Notes: generated by a model from the letters alone, not told the origin. A DNA stretch of 64,000 nucleotides from Sporosarcina ureae (GCF_002101375.1 NZ_CP015207.1:1224501-1288500); one strand, 5' to 3'; shown: positions 45,470 through 53,892, numbered from the stretch's first letter. A program made the numbers and translations.

Positions 45470-46264
45470 TTAACGGGATTCGAAAATCTTTTGGATGACG
45501 TGATTATTGTTCGATTTTCCAAAGTTTTTATGAATACAGCTCTCGGGCTTTTCGCGTAAGATGGACGCGAAGCTTTTGGCCAATTCCGCTTCCCCCGCCA
45601 CATGCACTTCTTTCCATCCACGCTTCTTTTTCATACTACCGACAACAGAGCCCATGTCTTTATAAAAGCGATCCAGATTTTCTTTCAATCGCTGATCAAA
45701 TCCGTCTGTATGTCCTCCTACTCCCCGCTGTATGGAAGACTTGATGTCTTTTTGTTCTTTCCAGACATCGAGACCCGAATCAAATTCATACACTGTTTCG
45801 TCATGGACTCTCCCCATTGCTGTATCCAAAATCCGGACATTACTGTAACTCGGGAGTATAATTCCCGCTTCTGGATATGCTTGTAACATATACTCCAATT
45901 CATTCGTCATCGCTTGGTTTTCCCAATGGAAACTCGTCTTGACTGCCACTTGAACATAATGAACAGACCAAATTTCAGGATCTGCTGCTGCAAAAATGAT
46001 AGCACCTTTCGCCAAATCATTTTGCTTATCTTCAATTTCCTTCATCACACGGTCTTTCAATGAACGAAATGCAGTCAATTCTTTTTCATCTCCGGATGCG
46101 ACAAGATATTCATCAAGCCTTTTCAAACCAGATTTCAAATGAATTCTCCATGCAGCTTGTTGTTGTTCAGGATCTGCAGGATTCGTGTTTAAGTATACTG
46201 ATAGCACACATCGATCATCACAGTGAAATGCTTTCAACTTTTTCAATTCTTCGCTAATACTCAT
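45470..46264 (-). CDS. VLRF1/aeRF1-type release-factor-like protein
   Basis: A 264-residue protein that I assign to the bacterial aeRF1-type (VLRF1) family. The N-terminal CVLSVYLNTNPADPEQQQ, the region ending in YEFDSGLDVWKEQ, and GGHTDGFDQRLKENLDRFYKDM match the pattern of these homologues of eukaryotic/archaeal release factor 1 and Vms1. Such proteins are thought to act at stalled ribosomes, but the bacterial ones are little studied. GGAGGATGATTGG precedes the ATG. It stands alone. Confidence 0.75.
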   Translation of the reverse strand: MSISEELKKLKAFHCDDRCVLSVYLNTNPADPEQQQAAWRIHLKSGLKRLDEYLVASGDEKELTAFRSLKDRVMKEIEDKQNDLAKGAIIFAAADPEIWSVHYVQVAVKTSFHWENQAMTNELEYMLQAYPEAGIILPSYSNVRILDTAMGRVHDETVYEFDSGLDVWKEQKDIKSSIQRGVGGHTDGFDQRLKENLDRFYKDMGSVVGSMKKKRGWKEVHVAGEAELAKSFASILREKPESCIHKNFGKSNNNHVIQKIFESR

Positions 46265-46352
46265 CCAATCATCCTCCTTATTCCCTCAACTGTAGTATGC
46301 CCGCTGAAATGAATATTACAAGGTAATTAGAGCTGTGAATTTTTTCAAGTAG

Positions 46353-46389
46353 AAAAGCAGTGCATCCTCACACGAGTAATACACTGCCT
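46353..46389 (-). terminator. Terminator of the NhaC gene
   Basis: GCAGTG and CACTGC close an imperfect hairpin. TTTTC follows on the minus strand. Confidence 0.7.
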
Positions 46390-46396
46390 TTACTAT

Positions 46397-47908
46397 TTAA
46401 CTAGTTAAACTTTTTTCCTGTCTCCTGGATAATATCCATGCTACAACAATAATAATCGCAACCGATAAGAAAATTGTATATACACTACCTGTTATCCCTG
46501 CTACTACAAATCCAATGAATGCAGCAACAGCATTCAATAAAGCATAAGGGAATTGTGTTTTAACGTGATCGATGTGGTCTGCGCCAGCACCGGTTGAGGA
46601 TAAGATGGTTGTGTCGGAAATCGGAGAACAGTGATCTCCAAAAATCCCTCCTGATAACACTGCTCCAATACAAACGAGCAGATGTGCATCTAATGCAACT
46701 GCCATTGGAATAGCAATCGGAAGCATGATGGCAAATGTACCCCATGAAGTACCAGATGCAATTGCCATGATGGCACCTACAACAAATAATATTGCAGGTA
46801 TGATAAAGGCTGGAATATTTCCTTTCATCATTTCTACGATATAATTTGCCGTACCCATTTCACCAATGACTTGGCCAAGTGCCCATGCTAGCACAAGCGT
46901 TGTCGCGACATAGACCATTTTTTGCATGCCCGTTGTATAAATATCAACAGTTTCGCCAAACTTTTTGACTTTAAAAATCAGCATCAGCAATACAATTGTG
47001 ATGGCGGCAAATAAATAGGCCGTACTAAGTGACACACGGAAATCTCCACCTGGTACCGGTTCGAACGGAAATCCGTAAGAAACAAGCAAACCGAATAAAG
47101 TAATAAATAGAACTAGTAGTGGTAGCCACACTAAGATTGCGCGGCTCCCAGTCGTATATTCATTGGTAACTTCCGGTTTACGCAAAGGCTTTGATTCAGC
47201 CCAATATAACTGACCTGTTTCACGTACGCGCCGCTCTGCTTTCGCCATCGGTCCAAAATCGAGTTTCGTTAGGGCTATCACCGGGACTAAAAGAACAGCT
47301 AATATGGCATAGAATTGAAATGGGATCACTGCAACAAGTGTACTGAATTCAGAATCAGTAATATTAAGCTTGTCGAATTCCGCACGAATTAATCCCATAA
47401 TATAAACGCCCCACCCAATAAACGGGATTAAAACTGCTACCGGTGAAGAAGTAGAATCAATAATCCACGCAAGTTTTTCACGTGAAATCTTGGCTTTATC
47501 AAAAATCTTTTCAAAAACCGGCCCCACAATCAAAGGTGTTCCCAAGTCTGAAAAGAAGATAATAATCCCACCGAACCATGCGCCCAGTTGCGCTCTAGCC
47601 CGAGTAGTAAAAAACTTTGCTGAAGATGTGGCAAGTGCTGCACCGCCACCGGATTTTTCCATTAGCGCAACAAATCCTCCAATAAAAAATAGAAGAACTA
47701 ATACAGCTGCATTATAACCGTCAGTTAATTGAGGAAATATATAATCTCCTATCGTAGAAGTAGTAGCGGTTAGCGGATTACCGCCAACGAGGAGAAGCAC
47801 ACCAATAAAGACACCTGAGAATAAAGCAATGATGACATTCTTCGAGATGATCGCTAAGACAACCGCGACGATCGGTGGTATAAGCGAAAGTATTCCCATA
47901 TGGTCCAT
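46397..47908 (-). CDS. NhaC-family Na+/H+ antiporter
   Basis: A 503-residue membrane protein with about 12 TM helices. SDLGTPLIVGPVFEKIFDKAKIS, DSTSSPVAVLIPFIGWGVYI and the C-terminal repeat ASGTSWGTFAIMLPIAIPMA plus GGIFGDHCSPISDTTIL are hallmarks of the NhaC group. It exchanges Na+ (or an organic anion couple, as in MleN) for protons. AAGGAGAAAATATTT precedes the ATG. Confidence 0.9.
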   Translation of the reverse strand: MDHMGILSLIPPIVAVVLAIISKNVIIALFSGVFIGVLLLVGGNPLTATTSTIGDYIFPQLTDGYNAAVLVLLFFIGGFVALMEKSGGGAALATSSAKFFTTRARAQLGAWFGGIIIFFSDLGTPLIVGPVFEKIFDKAKISREKLAWIIDSTSSPVAVLIPFIGWGVYIMGLIRAEFDKLNITDSEFSTLVAVIPFQFYAILAVLLVPVIALTKLDFGPMAKAERRVRETGQLYWAESKPLRKPEVTNEYTTGSRAILVWLPLLVLFITLFGLLVSYGFPFEPVPGGDFRVSLSTAYLFAAITIVLLMLIFKVKKFGETVDIYTTGMQKMVYVATTLVLAWALGQVIGEMGTANYIVEMMKGNIPAFIIPAILFVVGAIMAIASGTSWGTFAIMLPIAIPMAVALDAHLLVCIGAVLSGGIFGDHCSPISDTTILSSTGAGADHIDHVKTQFPYALLNAVAAFIGFVVAGITGSVYTIFLSVAIIIVVAWILSRRQEKSLTS

Positions 47909-48062
47909 AAATATTTTCTCCTTAAATTATGTAGTAGCCTGCATACACATACAATTTACAGACTATTTCATTATAAATAATGGGGCCATAGATAGCAATG
48001 CTTTATCAAAAACGCCTAGTTTGGTGCTGTCTTTCTGAAGAGGAAAACAACAAAGTTATTTG

Positions 48063-48324
48063 CTATGCATCATGTAATTCATAAATAAAAGCAATTTGCT
48101 TACCTACTTGTCCTAGTTCATCTAGAACACCTAGTACTTCCTTAGTCTCCTTTTTCAGCTGCATCGTGGATCGCAATCAATGCTTGTTCGTTCTGCTCAT
48201 TTCGTATGTCTAGTTGTTTAGATTGTTCATACTTATCGTTCCATCTCTTTTTAGTCTTGATAATAACTTTTAGACTTCTTTTGATATCGTCAATTGTCGT
48301 ATAAAATTTCGGATTTTGCTCAAT
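48063..48324 (-). pseudogene. Decayed fragment of an unidentified gene
   Basis: On the minus strand about 60 codons read protein-like sequence (ending EQALIAIHDAAEKGD) and then stop. Skipping one A in the AAAAA run there continues another 29 sensible codons (KETKEVLGVLDELGQVGKQI and on) to a stop. The 5' end is cut by a TAG with no start codon. This looks like the C-terminal part of a truncated gene with a frameshift. The family is not recognised. It accounts for most of the 440-bp gap between the nhaC-like gene and the next gene. Confidence 0.55.
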
Positions 48325-48348
48325 CTAGTCGGTAGGAGGTGGACGAAC

Positions 48349-48528
48349 ATGACGAATAAAAACAATAAAAAAACCATGAATGAACGGACACACAATCCGT
48401 TGAATACGTATGAAAATAAAAACAAAGAAGCGAGTAACAGCAATAATCAACATCCCGAGGAGCATTCAGCAGAAGAATTTTCTGCAGAGTTTGGATCTAG
48501 GCCGAAAAATAAGAAGAAGAAAAAATAA
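48349..48528 (+). CDS. Small hydrophilic Asn/Lys-rich protein
   Basis: A 59-residue protein, highly polar, with Asn-rich and Glu-rich stretches and a Lys-rich tail (PKNKKKKK). The ATG at 48349 follows GTAGGAGGTGG, a near-perfect ribosome binding site. The family is not recognised. A small spore- or stress-associated protein is possible. Confidence 0.65.
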   Translation: MTNKNNKKTMNERTHNPLNTYENKNKEASNSNNQHPEEHSAEEFSAEFGSRPKNKKKKK

Positions 48529-48532
48529 AAAT

Positions 48533-48575
48533 AACTGCCGTGTTCCGTTATTCAGAATAACGGCAGTTGTTTTAT
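48533..48575 (+). terminator. Terminator after the Asn/Lys-rich gene
   Basis: AACTGCCG and CGGCAGTT enclose a second, competing palindrome (CCGTTATT/AATAACGG). A T-rich run follows. Confidence 0.8.
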
Positions 48576-48576
48576 T

Positions 48577-49536
48577 TTATACCCCTTCATTGATCCCGAA
48601 ATGATGTCTTCCATACCAATTCGCTACCTTATTGTATACAGAGGCAAGTACTTGCTGGAATAGCATACCGAAAACAATCGGCATGACGACTTTCGCTGGG
48701 AAGAACGTTGTCGCAATGACAACACCTGTTGCAATATTTCGCATGCCTCCCACAAACATGAATGTAGTAGCAATCACTGGATCTTTCCATAGTACATGCG
48801 CGATCCATAAAGCACTTGCATAGCCCGTTAACGCTATGAACAGTACTAGGGCAATAACGCCGGCAAGTTCAAAAGAAACCTTCTGAACATAAGGCGCTAC
48901 CGCACTACCATTGATCGCTATAATCGCAAACAGACTTAGTTTAGAGAATGGAGCTAAACGAGGTCCCCATTTCTTCTGAATGCTTCCCTTTGATAGTTCA
49001 TTTAACGTGATACCTAGTATGGTTGGTAGTACAATCATCCAAAGTAAATTAAGTATCAGTGACATCGTATCAATTGTTACACTTTCTCCTACGACGAAAT
49101 ATAGAATAGCTGGTAAAATGATGGGTGCTAGTAATGTATCAATTAATATAATAGATAAGCATAAAGGTAGATTACCTTTCGAGATCGTTACCCAAATCAC
49201 ACTCGTAACACCTGTTGGAATAGCTACCGCCAACACAAAGCCTACCGTTAATAAATGGTCATCAAAAAAGATTATGGATAAAAAGTAAGCCCACGCAGGC
49301 ATTACTATATGCAGAAAGGTGATACTTGCGAGTACTACGGCGGGATACTTCCTTACCATACGCACTTCTTTGACATTCATACCTAGACTGCCTACGAACG
49401 TCATAAACGCAAACAACCAAGAGACGATAAATAATAACTGCTCCCCTACCTGATGAAACAATACACCGAACACTAAGCTAAGAGGCGTTAAGATGGCAAT
49501 CCATCGTTGTAAAAAGATATTCAAACTACTAAACAT
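48577..49536 (-). CDS. Bile acid:sodium symporter-family (BASS) transporter
   Basis: A 319-residue protein with 9-10 predicted TM helices. LAVAIPTGVTSVIWVTISKGNLPL and the later FVGGMRNIATGVVIATTFFP segment are the two crossover motifs of the BASS fold that bind Na+ and substrate. The actual substrate in this group is unknown (organic acids or coenzyme precursors have been shown for relatives). It is monocistronic. Confidence 0.85.
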   Translation of the reverse strand: MFSSLNIFLQRWIAILTPLSLVFGVLFHQVGEQLLFIVSWLFAFMTFVGSLGMNVKEVRMVRKYPAVVLASITFLHIVMPAWAYFLSIIFFDDHLLTVGFVLAVAIPTGVTSVIWVTISKGNLPLCLSIILIDTLLAPIILPAILYFVVGESVTIDTMSLILNLLWMIVLPTILGITLNELSKGSIQKKWGPRLAPFSKLSLFAIIAINGSAVAPYVQKVSFELAGVIALVLFIALTGYASALWIAHVLWKDPVIATTFMFVGGMRNIATGVVIATTFFPAKVVMPIVFGMLFQQVLASVYNKVANWYGRHHFGINEGV

Positions 49537-49643
49537 ATAATTCCCTTCTTTACTAGCCTGACGTCATCGTTGATATAGTCGTATTCTAGCATAGTAGATT
49601 ATGTGAGAATCAATGTTTTAGCTAATAAATAGTATGGGTGCAT

Positions 49644-49674
49644 AAAAAAACCGTAGCGCTGAATGGCTACGGTT
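49644..49674 (-). terminator. Terminator of the first mini-gene unit
   Basis: AACCGTAGC and GCTACGGTT pair. The minus strand ends in seven T. It lies just past copy 1 and closely resembles the terminator of the second unit. Confidence 0.9.
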
Positions 49675-49688
49675 ATGTTTTCGTAAAA

Positions 49689-49811
49689 TTATTTTGTGTA
49701 TGAAAGAACGGCGTATTTACTAAAGTTCTTCATTGCATCAGTCGCTTCTGCTTTCTCAGCATACTCAAAAATCCGTACATTTGCTTGATCAAATAATGTA
49801 ATTACCCACAT
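49689..49811 (-). CDS. 40-residue array peptide, copy 1
   Basis: The last of three tandem copies in the first unit. The 40 residues begin MWVITLFDQANVRIFEYAEK and end in YAVLSYTK. Across all five copies the residues M-W-V-I-T-L-F, V-R-I-F-E-Y, E-K, A-M, F and Y-A-V-L-x-Y-T are invariant, whereas many codons differ at silent positions, which indicates selection on a translated product. AAAGGAG lies 10 nt before the ATG. The pattern of beta strand, beta strand, helix and short strand suggests a tiny globular domain rather than a toxin helix or leader peptide. I do not recognise the family. Confidence 0.85.
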   Translation of the reverse strand: MWVITLFDQANVRIFEYAEKAEATDAMKNFSKYAVLSYTK

Positions 49812-49864
49812 GGTTTCCAGTCTCCTTTCAATTTGTATTGATGTTCTGTTTATGAAACTAAAGC

Positions 49865-49987
49865 TTAGTTTGTGTAAGAGAGTACTGCATATTTGCTAAA
49901 ATTCTTCATTGCGTTTGTTGCTTCAGCCTTCTCAGTGTATTCAAAAATCCGTACGTTTGCTTGATCAAATAATGTAATTACCCACAT
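49865..49987 (-). CDS. 40-residue array peptide, copy 2
   Basis: The middle gene of the first unit, 53 nt after copy 3 and 53 nt before copy 1. It differs from copy 1 at only three residues (Thr at 18, Asn at 25 and a terminal Asn) and shares its upstream AAAGGAGACTG block, so it probably arose by recent duplication. All frames match over the full 41 codons and no stop interrupts it. Confidence 0.85.
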   Translation of the reverse strand: MWVITLFDQANVRIFEYTEKAEATNAMKNFSKYAVLSYTN

Positions 49988-50040
49988 GTTTGTCAGTCTC
50001 CTTTTAATTTGTATTCGTGTATCGATATAAAAACTAACGC

Positions 50041-50163
50041 TTAGTATGTGTATGTTAGGACTGCGTAATTGTTAAAGTTTTTCATTGCATTTGTTGCTTC
50101 AACCTTCTCAGCATATTCAAAGATCCTTACGTTTGCTTGGTCAAACAATGTGATAACCCACAT
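50041..50163 (-). CDS. 40-residue array peptide, copy 3
   Basis: The promoter-proximal gene of the first unit. It has Val at 21, an N-N-Y instead of S-K-Y segment, and Thr and Tyr in the C-terminal YAVLTYTY. AAGGGAGACT lies 8-10 nt before the ATG. The predicted leader is about 70 nt, the same as in the second unit. Confidence 0.85.
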   Translation of the reverse strand: MWVITLFDQANVRIFEYAEKVEATNAMKNFNNYAVLTYTY

Positions 50164-50239
50164 ATTGTGTAGTCTCCCTTTTGTTTGGCAGCATAGTTCC
50201 TTGAATGGAATCTGCTAACCAATTTCTTTTGATACTCTT

Positions 50240-50315
50240 ATCATACTCTGTTCTACAACAAAAGAAACCGATATGTGAAGCTTTTCACAAATCATTCAAA
50301 GTCAAAACGCTTACA
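50240..50315 (-). promoter_or_regulatory. Promoter region of the first mini-gene unit with Rex/FNR-like and cre-like boxes
   Basis: On the minus strand the order is: TGTAAGCG (50315-50308); TTGTGAAAAGCTTCACAT (50290-50273), one mismatch from TTGTGAA-N4-TTCACAA; then, after 28 nt, TATGAT (50245-50240) as the -10. The -35 region is poor. The box fits the Gram-positive Rex consensus and the FNR/CRP form TGTGA-N6-TCACA. TGTAAGCG plus TTTTGA resembles a CcpA cre site. The rest of 50316-50478 shows no gene. Confidence 0.6.
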
Positions 50316-50478
50316 TATGGCAAAGTTGTGTCTGCAAACGTTTTCTTAGTACTCACGTATAAATTATGCATATTATTAAAGTAATACTTATTTTTTTTAT
50401 CAACACAAAATTATTTCTTTCGACAGGAGTTGCGAACTTATATCTGCAATTATACATATTTCAATTCAATTAAAATGT

Positions 50479-50508
50479 AAAAAAACCGTAGCTACGTTCG
50501 CTACGGTT
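50479..50508 (-). terminator. Terminator of the second mini-gene unit
   Basis: AACCGTAGC and GCTACGGTT pair. The minus strand runs into seven T. It ends the copy 5 - copy 4 transcript before the next promoter. Confidence 0.9.
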
Positions 50509-50522
50509 AAAGTGTTAACTGC

Positions 50523-50645
50523 TTATTTAGTGTACGAAAGGACGGCATATTTGCTGAAGTTCTTCATTGCGTTCATTGCATCAACCTTCTCAGCATATTC
50601 AAAGATTCGTACATTCGCTTGATCAAATAAAGTTATTACCCACAC
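50523..50645 (-). CDS. 40-residue array peptide, copy 4
   Basis: The second gene of the other unit. It uses GTG as start in an otherwise matching context (AGGGAGG upstream), so its translation may be weaker. It reads V-D-A-M-N in the variable helix region and ends YAVLSYTK. Its full length is preserved at 40 residues. Confidence 0.85.
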   Translation of the reverse strand: MWVITLFDQANVRIFEYAEKVDAMNAMKNFSKYAVLSYTK

Positions 50646-50711
50646 GTTGTTCAACCTCCCTATTACTTTTTTATCATTCAGTATTGTTGGCTATGTGTAT
50701 GTTTAGTGATT

Positions 50712-50834
50712 TTATTTTGTATAGGATAAAACAGCGTACTCATTGAACATCTCCATGGCAGTTGTAGCTTCTGCTTTCTCTGCATATTCAAAGATCCGTA
50801 CTTTTTCTGTTTCGAACAATGTGATAACCCACAT
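50712..50834 (-). CDS. 40-residue array peptide, copy 5
   Basis: The most divergent copy and first gene of its unit. ETEK replaces DQAN after the first strand and MEMFNEY replaces MKNFSKY, making it more acidic, while the invariant framework is kept. AAAGGAGACTG stands upstream of the ATG as in copies 1 and 2. The divergence suggests an older duplication with possible specialisation. Confidence 0.85.
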   Translation of the reverse strand: MWVITLFETEKVRIFEYAEKAEATTAMEMFNEYAVLSYTK

Positions 50835-50909
50835 GTTGTTCAGTCTCCTTTTTGGTTGTATTTTGATTCTTTAAAAGAGAATTCATGACCAACTTCTCTT
50901 GTTACCTTT

Positions 50910-50985
50910 AGTATACTATCCTTAGTAAACGATTTGGGTACATTGTGAAGACTTTCACAATTCATTCAAACATGAACCGCTTACA
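50910..50985 (-). promoter_or_regulatory. Promoter region of the second mini-gene unit with a perfect Rex-type box
   Basis: On the minus strand: TGTAAGCG (50985-50978), then TTGTGAAAGTCTTCACAA (50960-50943), then 28 nt, then TATACT (50915-50910). Box-to-box and box-to-(-10) distances are identical to the other unit, although the intervening sequence has diverged, so spacing is under constraint or the duplication is recent. The box centre would be about 48 nt upstream of the predicted transcription start. Confidence 0.65.
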
Positions 50986-51109
50986 TATGACCACTTTGTG
51001 AATTCTAACCACCATAGGTTTAGCTGTATACTCTCTTTTCTCTATGACTTTCAATTAAACACAGCACAGTATGTAAGACATAAACTATGATGAAAACATA
51101 AAGAAATGA

Positions 51110-51682
51110 ATGAGCGTGATCAATCCATCTGTTTCTAATTTCATATTAGTGTGTGGAGATCAGCCAGTATATGTATGTCCTTGTTTTCACTTGTTTCCTC
51201 TACAACCAATGAATCAAGCCGAATATTCATCTGTACTATCACACCGTAGTCGAACAGATCATGGTCCTATGCTTTTCACGATTGATATCGAAGAAGCAAC
51301 AAAACGCAACCAAACGTTTCGCACCGTATTATGGACAGGTGACCATTTGCAGCTCACACTTATAAGTATTGCACCGGGAGAGGATATTGGTTTGGAAATG
51401 CACCCACATATCGATCAATTTATTTGGATTGAGGAAGGGCAGGGTATGGTTCAGATAGGACGTAGAAAAGATCAAGTAGATTTCGAGCGACACGTTCAAG
51501 ATCATAATATTATTATTATTCCAGCTGGTGCTTGGCATAATTTACTAAACGCAAGTACTATTCCTATCAAATTGTATTCTATTTATGCACCGCCAAATCA
51601 TCCGCACGGAACAATTCATGAAACGAAGGCTATCGCAGAAGAAATGGAGTCCTCACATACTGCTGACAATAAATATATCTAG
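51110..51682 (+). CDS. Cupin-domain protein
   Basis: A 190-residue protein with one cupin barrel at about residues 80-165. Motif 1 is GLEMHPHIDQFIWIEEGQG (two His and a Glu-type ligand set) and motif 2 is IIIPAGAWHNLLN. The N-terminal 35 residues carry CPCFHLFPLQPMN, as in Bacillus cupins with a short Pro/aromatic leader. The start is unsure: the ATG at 51110 has only a weak AAAGAAA upstream. The function is unknown, and metal-dependent isomerase or dioxygenase activity is possible. Confidence 0.8.
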   Translation: MSVINPSVSNFILVCGDQPVYVCPCFHLFPLQPMNQAEYSSVLSHRSRTDHGPMLFTIDIEEATKRNQTFRTVLWTGDHLQLTLISIAPGEDIGLEMHPHIDQFIWIEEGQGMVQIGRRKDQVDFERHVQDHNIIIIPAGAWHNLLNASTIPIKLYSIYAPPNHPHGTIHETKAIAEEMESSHTADNKYI

Positions 51683-51715
51683 AATTATGAAATGCACTGT
51701 TGCTGTGATTGAAAT

Positions 51716-51755
51716 AAAAAGACAAGGCAACCAATTGCACGGTGCCTTGTCTTTG
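51716..51755 (+). terminator. Terminator after the cupin gene
   Basis: AAAGACAAGGC and GCCTTGTCTTT pair perfectly. Confidence 0.85.
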
Positions 51756-51894
51756 TCATTTCTATTCGATTCATCCTTCTTTATAAGAATACAAATTCAT
51801 CGAATGTCGTAAGCTGATCAGCTGAATTTCAATTTATTGTTTTGTCTCTTTCACATAAGCGAATAGACATTTTCTGTTCATAGTAGAAGAATTT

Positions 51895-52209
51895 TTATAA
51901 AAAAAGCAACGCTAAGCTAACCACGATAGAAATTGAGAACGCAATTTTACTTAAAAACACAAGCTCTTCACTTCTAAACTTCATAACAACTGCCAATACA
52001 GCTACAATCCCCATTACGATGGCCAGGGTCCTTTGAATTGTAAAGTTTGTAGGAAAAGATGTAAACGCTAGGTAGGATAAAAGCAGGCCAAATAACATAT
52101 TGATTATGATTATACTGTTATTGGTTTTACTTTTATATAATACGACTTGCATTCCTATTGCTAGGATTATTAAAACTATATACATGATCTCCAATATGCC
52201 TAATGCCAT
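51895..52209 (-). CDS. Small four-TM membrane protein
   Basis: A 104-residue protein of almost pure membrane helices (about residues 6-22, 32-50, 58-78 and 86-103). No conserved motif is recognised. The ATG at 52209 follows AGGAAGGAGGG. The frame continues to 52296 with a basic stretch that overlaps that site, so the longer form is unlikely. Confidence 0.65.
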   Translation of the reverse strand: MALGILEIMYIVLIILAIGMQVVLYKSKTNNSIIIINMLFGLLLSYLAFTSFPTNFTIQRTLAIVMGIVAVLAVVMKFRSEELVFLSKIAFSISIVVSLALLFL

Positions 52210-52361
52210 TTGAGTACCCTCCTTCCTATTCTTAACTAATTCAGTAATTGTAACATGAAGTCGATATTTACGATATTTCTTCAATCGTTTTTTCATTATT
52301 TATTCAAATACAGCATCGCACATTTTGAATTTCACATAACAGTACGATAGCATAAACGGTC

Positions 52362-52397
52362 AAAAATCCTCTCAACAACCTGTCAGAGAGGATTTTA
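52362..52397 (-). terminator. Terminator of rlmCD
   Basis: AAAATCCTCTC and GAGAGGATTTT form the stem. T5 follows on the minus strand. Confidence 0.85.
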
Positions 52398-52444
52398 AAC
52401 ATACACCCATATTCTACCAAAATCACTACCTCGTTGCCGCCAAG

Positions 52445-53809
52445 TTATTTCAACTCTATCAAAGCGACTGTCTCCACATGACTACTATGAGGAAACATAT
52501 CTACCGGCTGAACTTCCTTCGTGCGATAGCCCCCATCCTCAAGAATGCGTAAATCTCGCGCCAATGTTCCTGGATTACAAGACACATACACAATCTTTTT
52601 TGGTTTATAAGTTAAAATGGTTTCTAACAATTTTTCATCGCACCCTTTACGTGGCGGATCGACGACTAATACATCAAACTGCTTACCTTGCGCGTACCAC
52701 TTTGGAATAATCTCTTCTGCTGGGCCTGCTTCAAAATGTGTATTGGTAATACCATTTAGTTCCGCATTACGCTTTGCATCTTCTATCGCCTGTGGTACTA
52801 TTTCAACTCCGTATACTTCCTTCGCTTGCTTAGCCAAGAACAATGAAATCGTTCCTATTCCACAATACGCATCCACTACTGTTTCATTTCCAGTTAGGTT
52901 CGCGTAATCAAGTGCCTGTTGATACAACACTTCCGTTTGAACGGGATTTATTTGATAGAAAGAACGTGCTGAAATTTCGAATTCAGTCTCTCCAATCCGA
53001 TCAATGATGACATCCGTACCATATAGATGGACCATTTCATTGCCCATGATGACATTCGTATTCGCTGTATTCACATTTTGCATAATGGACGTCACATTCG
53101 GTAATTGTTGCTGAATTAATTCGACTACTGCGTCTTTTTGCGGGAATTTTTTATGTCGCGTCACGAGTACAACCATCACTTGACCCGTCTGACGTGCTTT
53201 TCTAATGATTACATGACGTAGCATACCTTTGTGTGTATGTTCGTCATACGTCTCGATACCAAGCTGTTGAAGTTTATACTTAAGCATCGTCATCAGTTCG
53301 TCTGCTTCTTTCGTTTGGATCAGACAAACATCTGTATCGACTATGTGATGTGTACGGGCTTTATAGAAGCCAGTAATTATGCGGTCGTTCTCCGTATCAA
53401 ATGGTATTTGTGATTTATTGCGGTAACGCCACGGATCATCCATTCCTTTTACTTCATGCACGGGCACGTTTGGAAGCTTAGCGATCCGGTCCATTACATC
53501 GCGTACCGATTTGCGTTTCTGAATCAACTGGCTCTCGTAGGACAAATGCTGCAATTGGCAGCCACCACATGTCGGGAATACATGGCAAGGTGGTTTCACA
53601 CGAGATGGGGATGGTTCCACGATATTTACTAACTTCGCGAAACCATATTTCTTCAATGTCTTCAATACATGTACATCGACTGTTTCTCCAGGCAACGTTC
53701 CTGGAATAAATAATGGATAGCCTTCTACTTTCGCAACGCCTGCCCCATCATGTGTCAGATCTTCTATTGTCACTCGTATTTTTTCATTTTTATTTACTGC
53801 AAAGCTCAT
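52445..53809 (-). CDS. rlmCD: 23S rRNA (uracil-5-)-methyltransferase RlmCD (RumA family)
   Basis: A 454-residue AdoMet-dependent RNA m5U methyltransferase. An N-terminal TRAM domain (about residues 5-62) precedes the iron-sulfur cluster region CHVFPTCGGCQLQHLSYE. The Rossmann methyltransferase follows with DAYCGIGTISLFLA, the target-loop VVDPPRKGCDE and the catalytic Cys in YVSCNPGTLARDL. B. subtilis RlmCD (YefA) modifies both U747 and U1939 of 23S rRNA, and its location near dagK and gatCAB is conserved. GGAGGAAAAATC precedes the ATG. Confidence 0.92.
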   Translation of the reverse strand: MSFAVNKNEKIRVTIEDLTHDGAGVAKVEGYPLFIPGTLPGETVDVHVLKTLKKYGFAKLVNIVEPSPSRVKPPCHVFPTCGGCQLQHLSYESQLIQKRKSVRDVMDRIAKLPNVPVHEVKGMDDPWRYRNKSQIPFDTENDRIITGFYKARTHHIVDTDVCLIQTKEADELMTMLKYKLQQLGIETYDEHTHKGMLRHVIIRKARQTGQVMVVLVTRHKKFPQKDAVVELIQQQLPNVTSIMQNVNTANTNVIMGNEMVHLYGTDVIIDRIGETEFEISARSFYQINPVQTEVLYQQALDYANLTGNETVVDAYCGIGTISLFLAKQAKEVYGVEIVPQAIEDAKRNAELNGITNTHFEAGPAEEIIPKWYAQGKQFDVLVVDPPRKGCDEKLLETILTYKPKKIVYVSCNPGTLARDLRILEDGGYRTKEVQPVDMFPHSSHVETVALIELK

Positions 53810-53860
53810 GATTTTTCCTCCATCTTTCAGATACTTCTAGTGTAACACGGGGAGGCAAAC

Positions 53861-53892
53861 AAAAAAACAGACGTAATCACACGTCTGTTTCT
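53861..53892 (-). terminator. Terminator of the cytochrome bd operon
   Basis: AACAGACGT and ACGTCTGTT pair. Seven T follow on the minus strand. It overlaps the end of the last small gene. Confidence 0.9.

Noticed and set aside
49689..50834. CRISPR array or simple tandem DNA repeat
   Set aside because: The repeating units are 123-nt intact reading frames with ribosome binding sites and variable spacing, not short identical repeats with unique spacers.
49689..50834. Type I toxin-antitoxin peptides
   Set aside because: The peptides lack a hydrophobic TM helix and no antisense promoter was evident. The mixed strand/helix pattern fits a small soluble domain.
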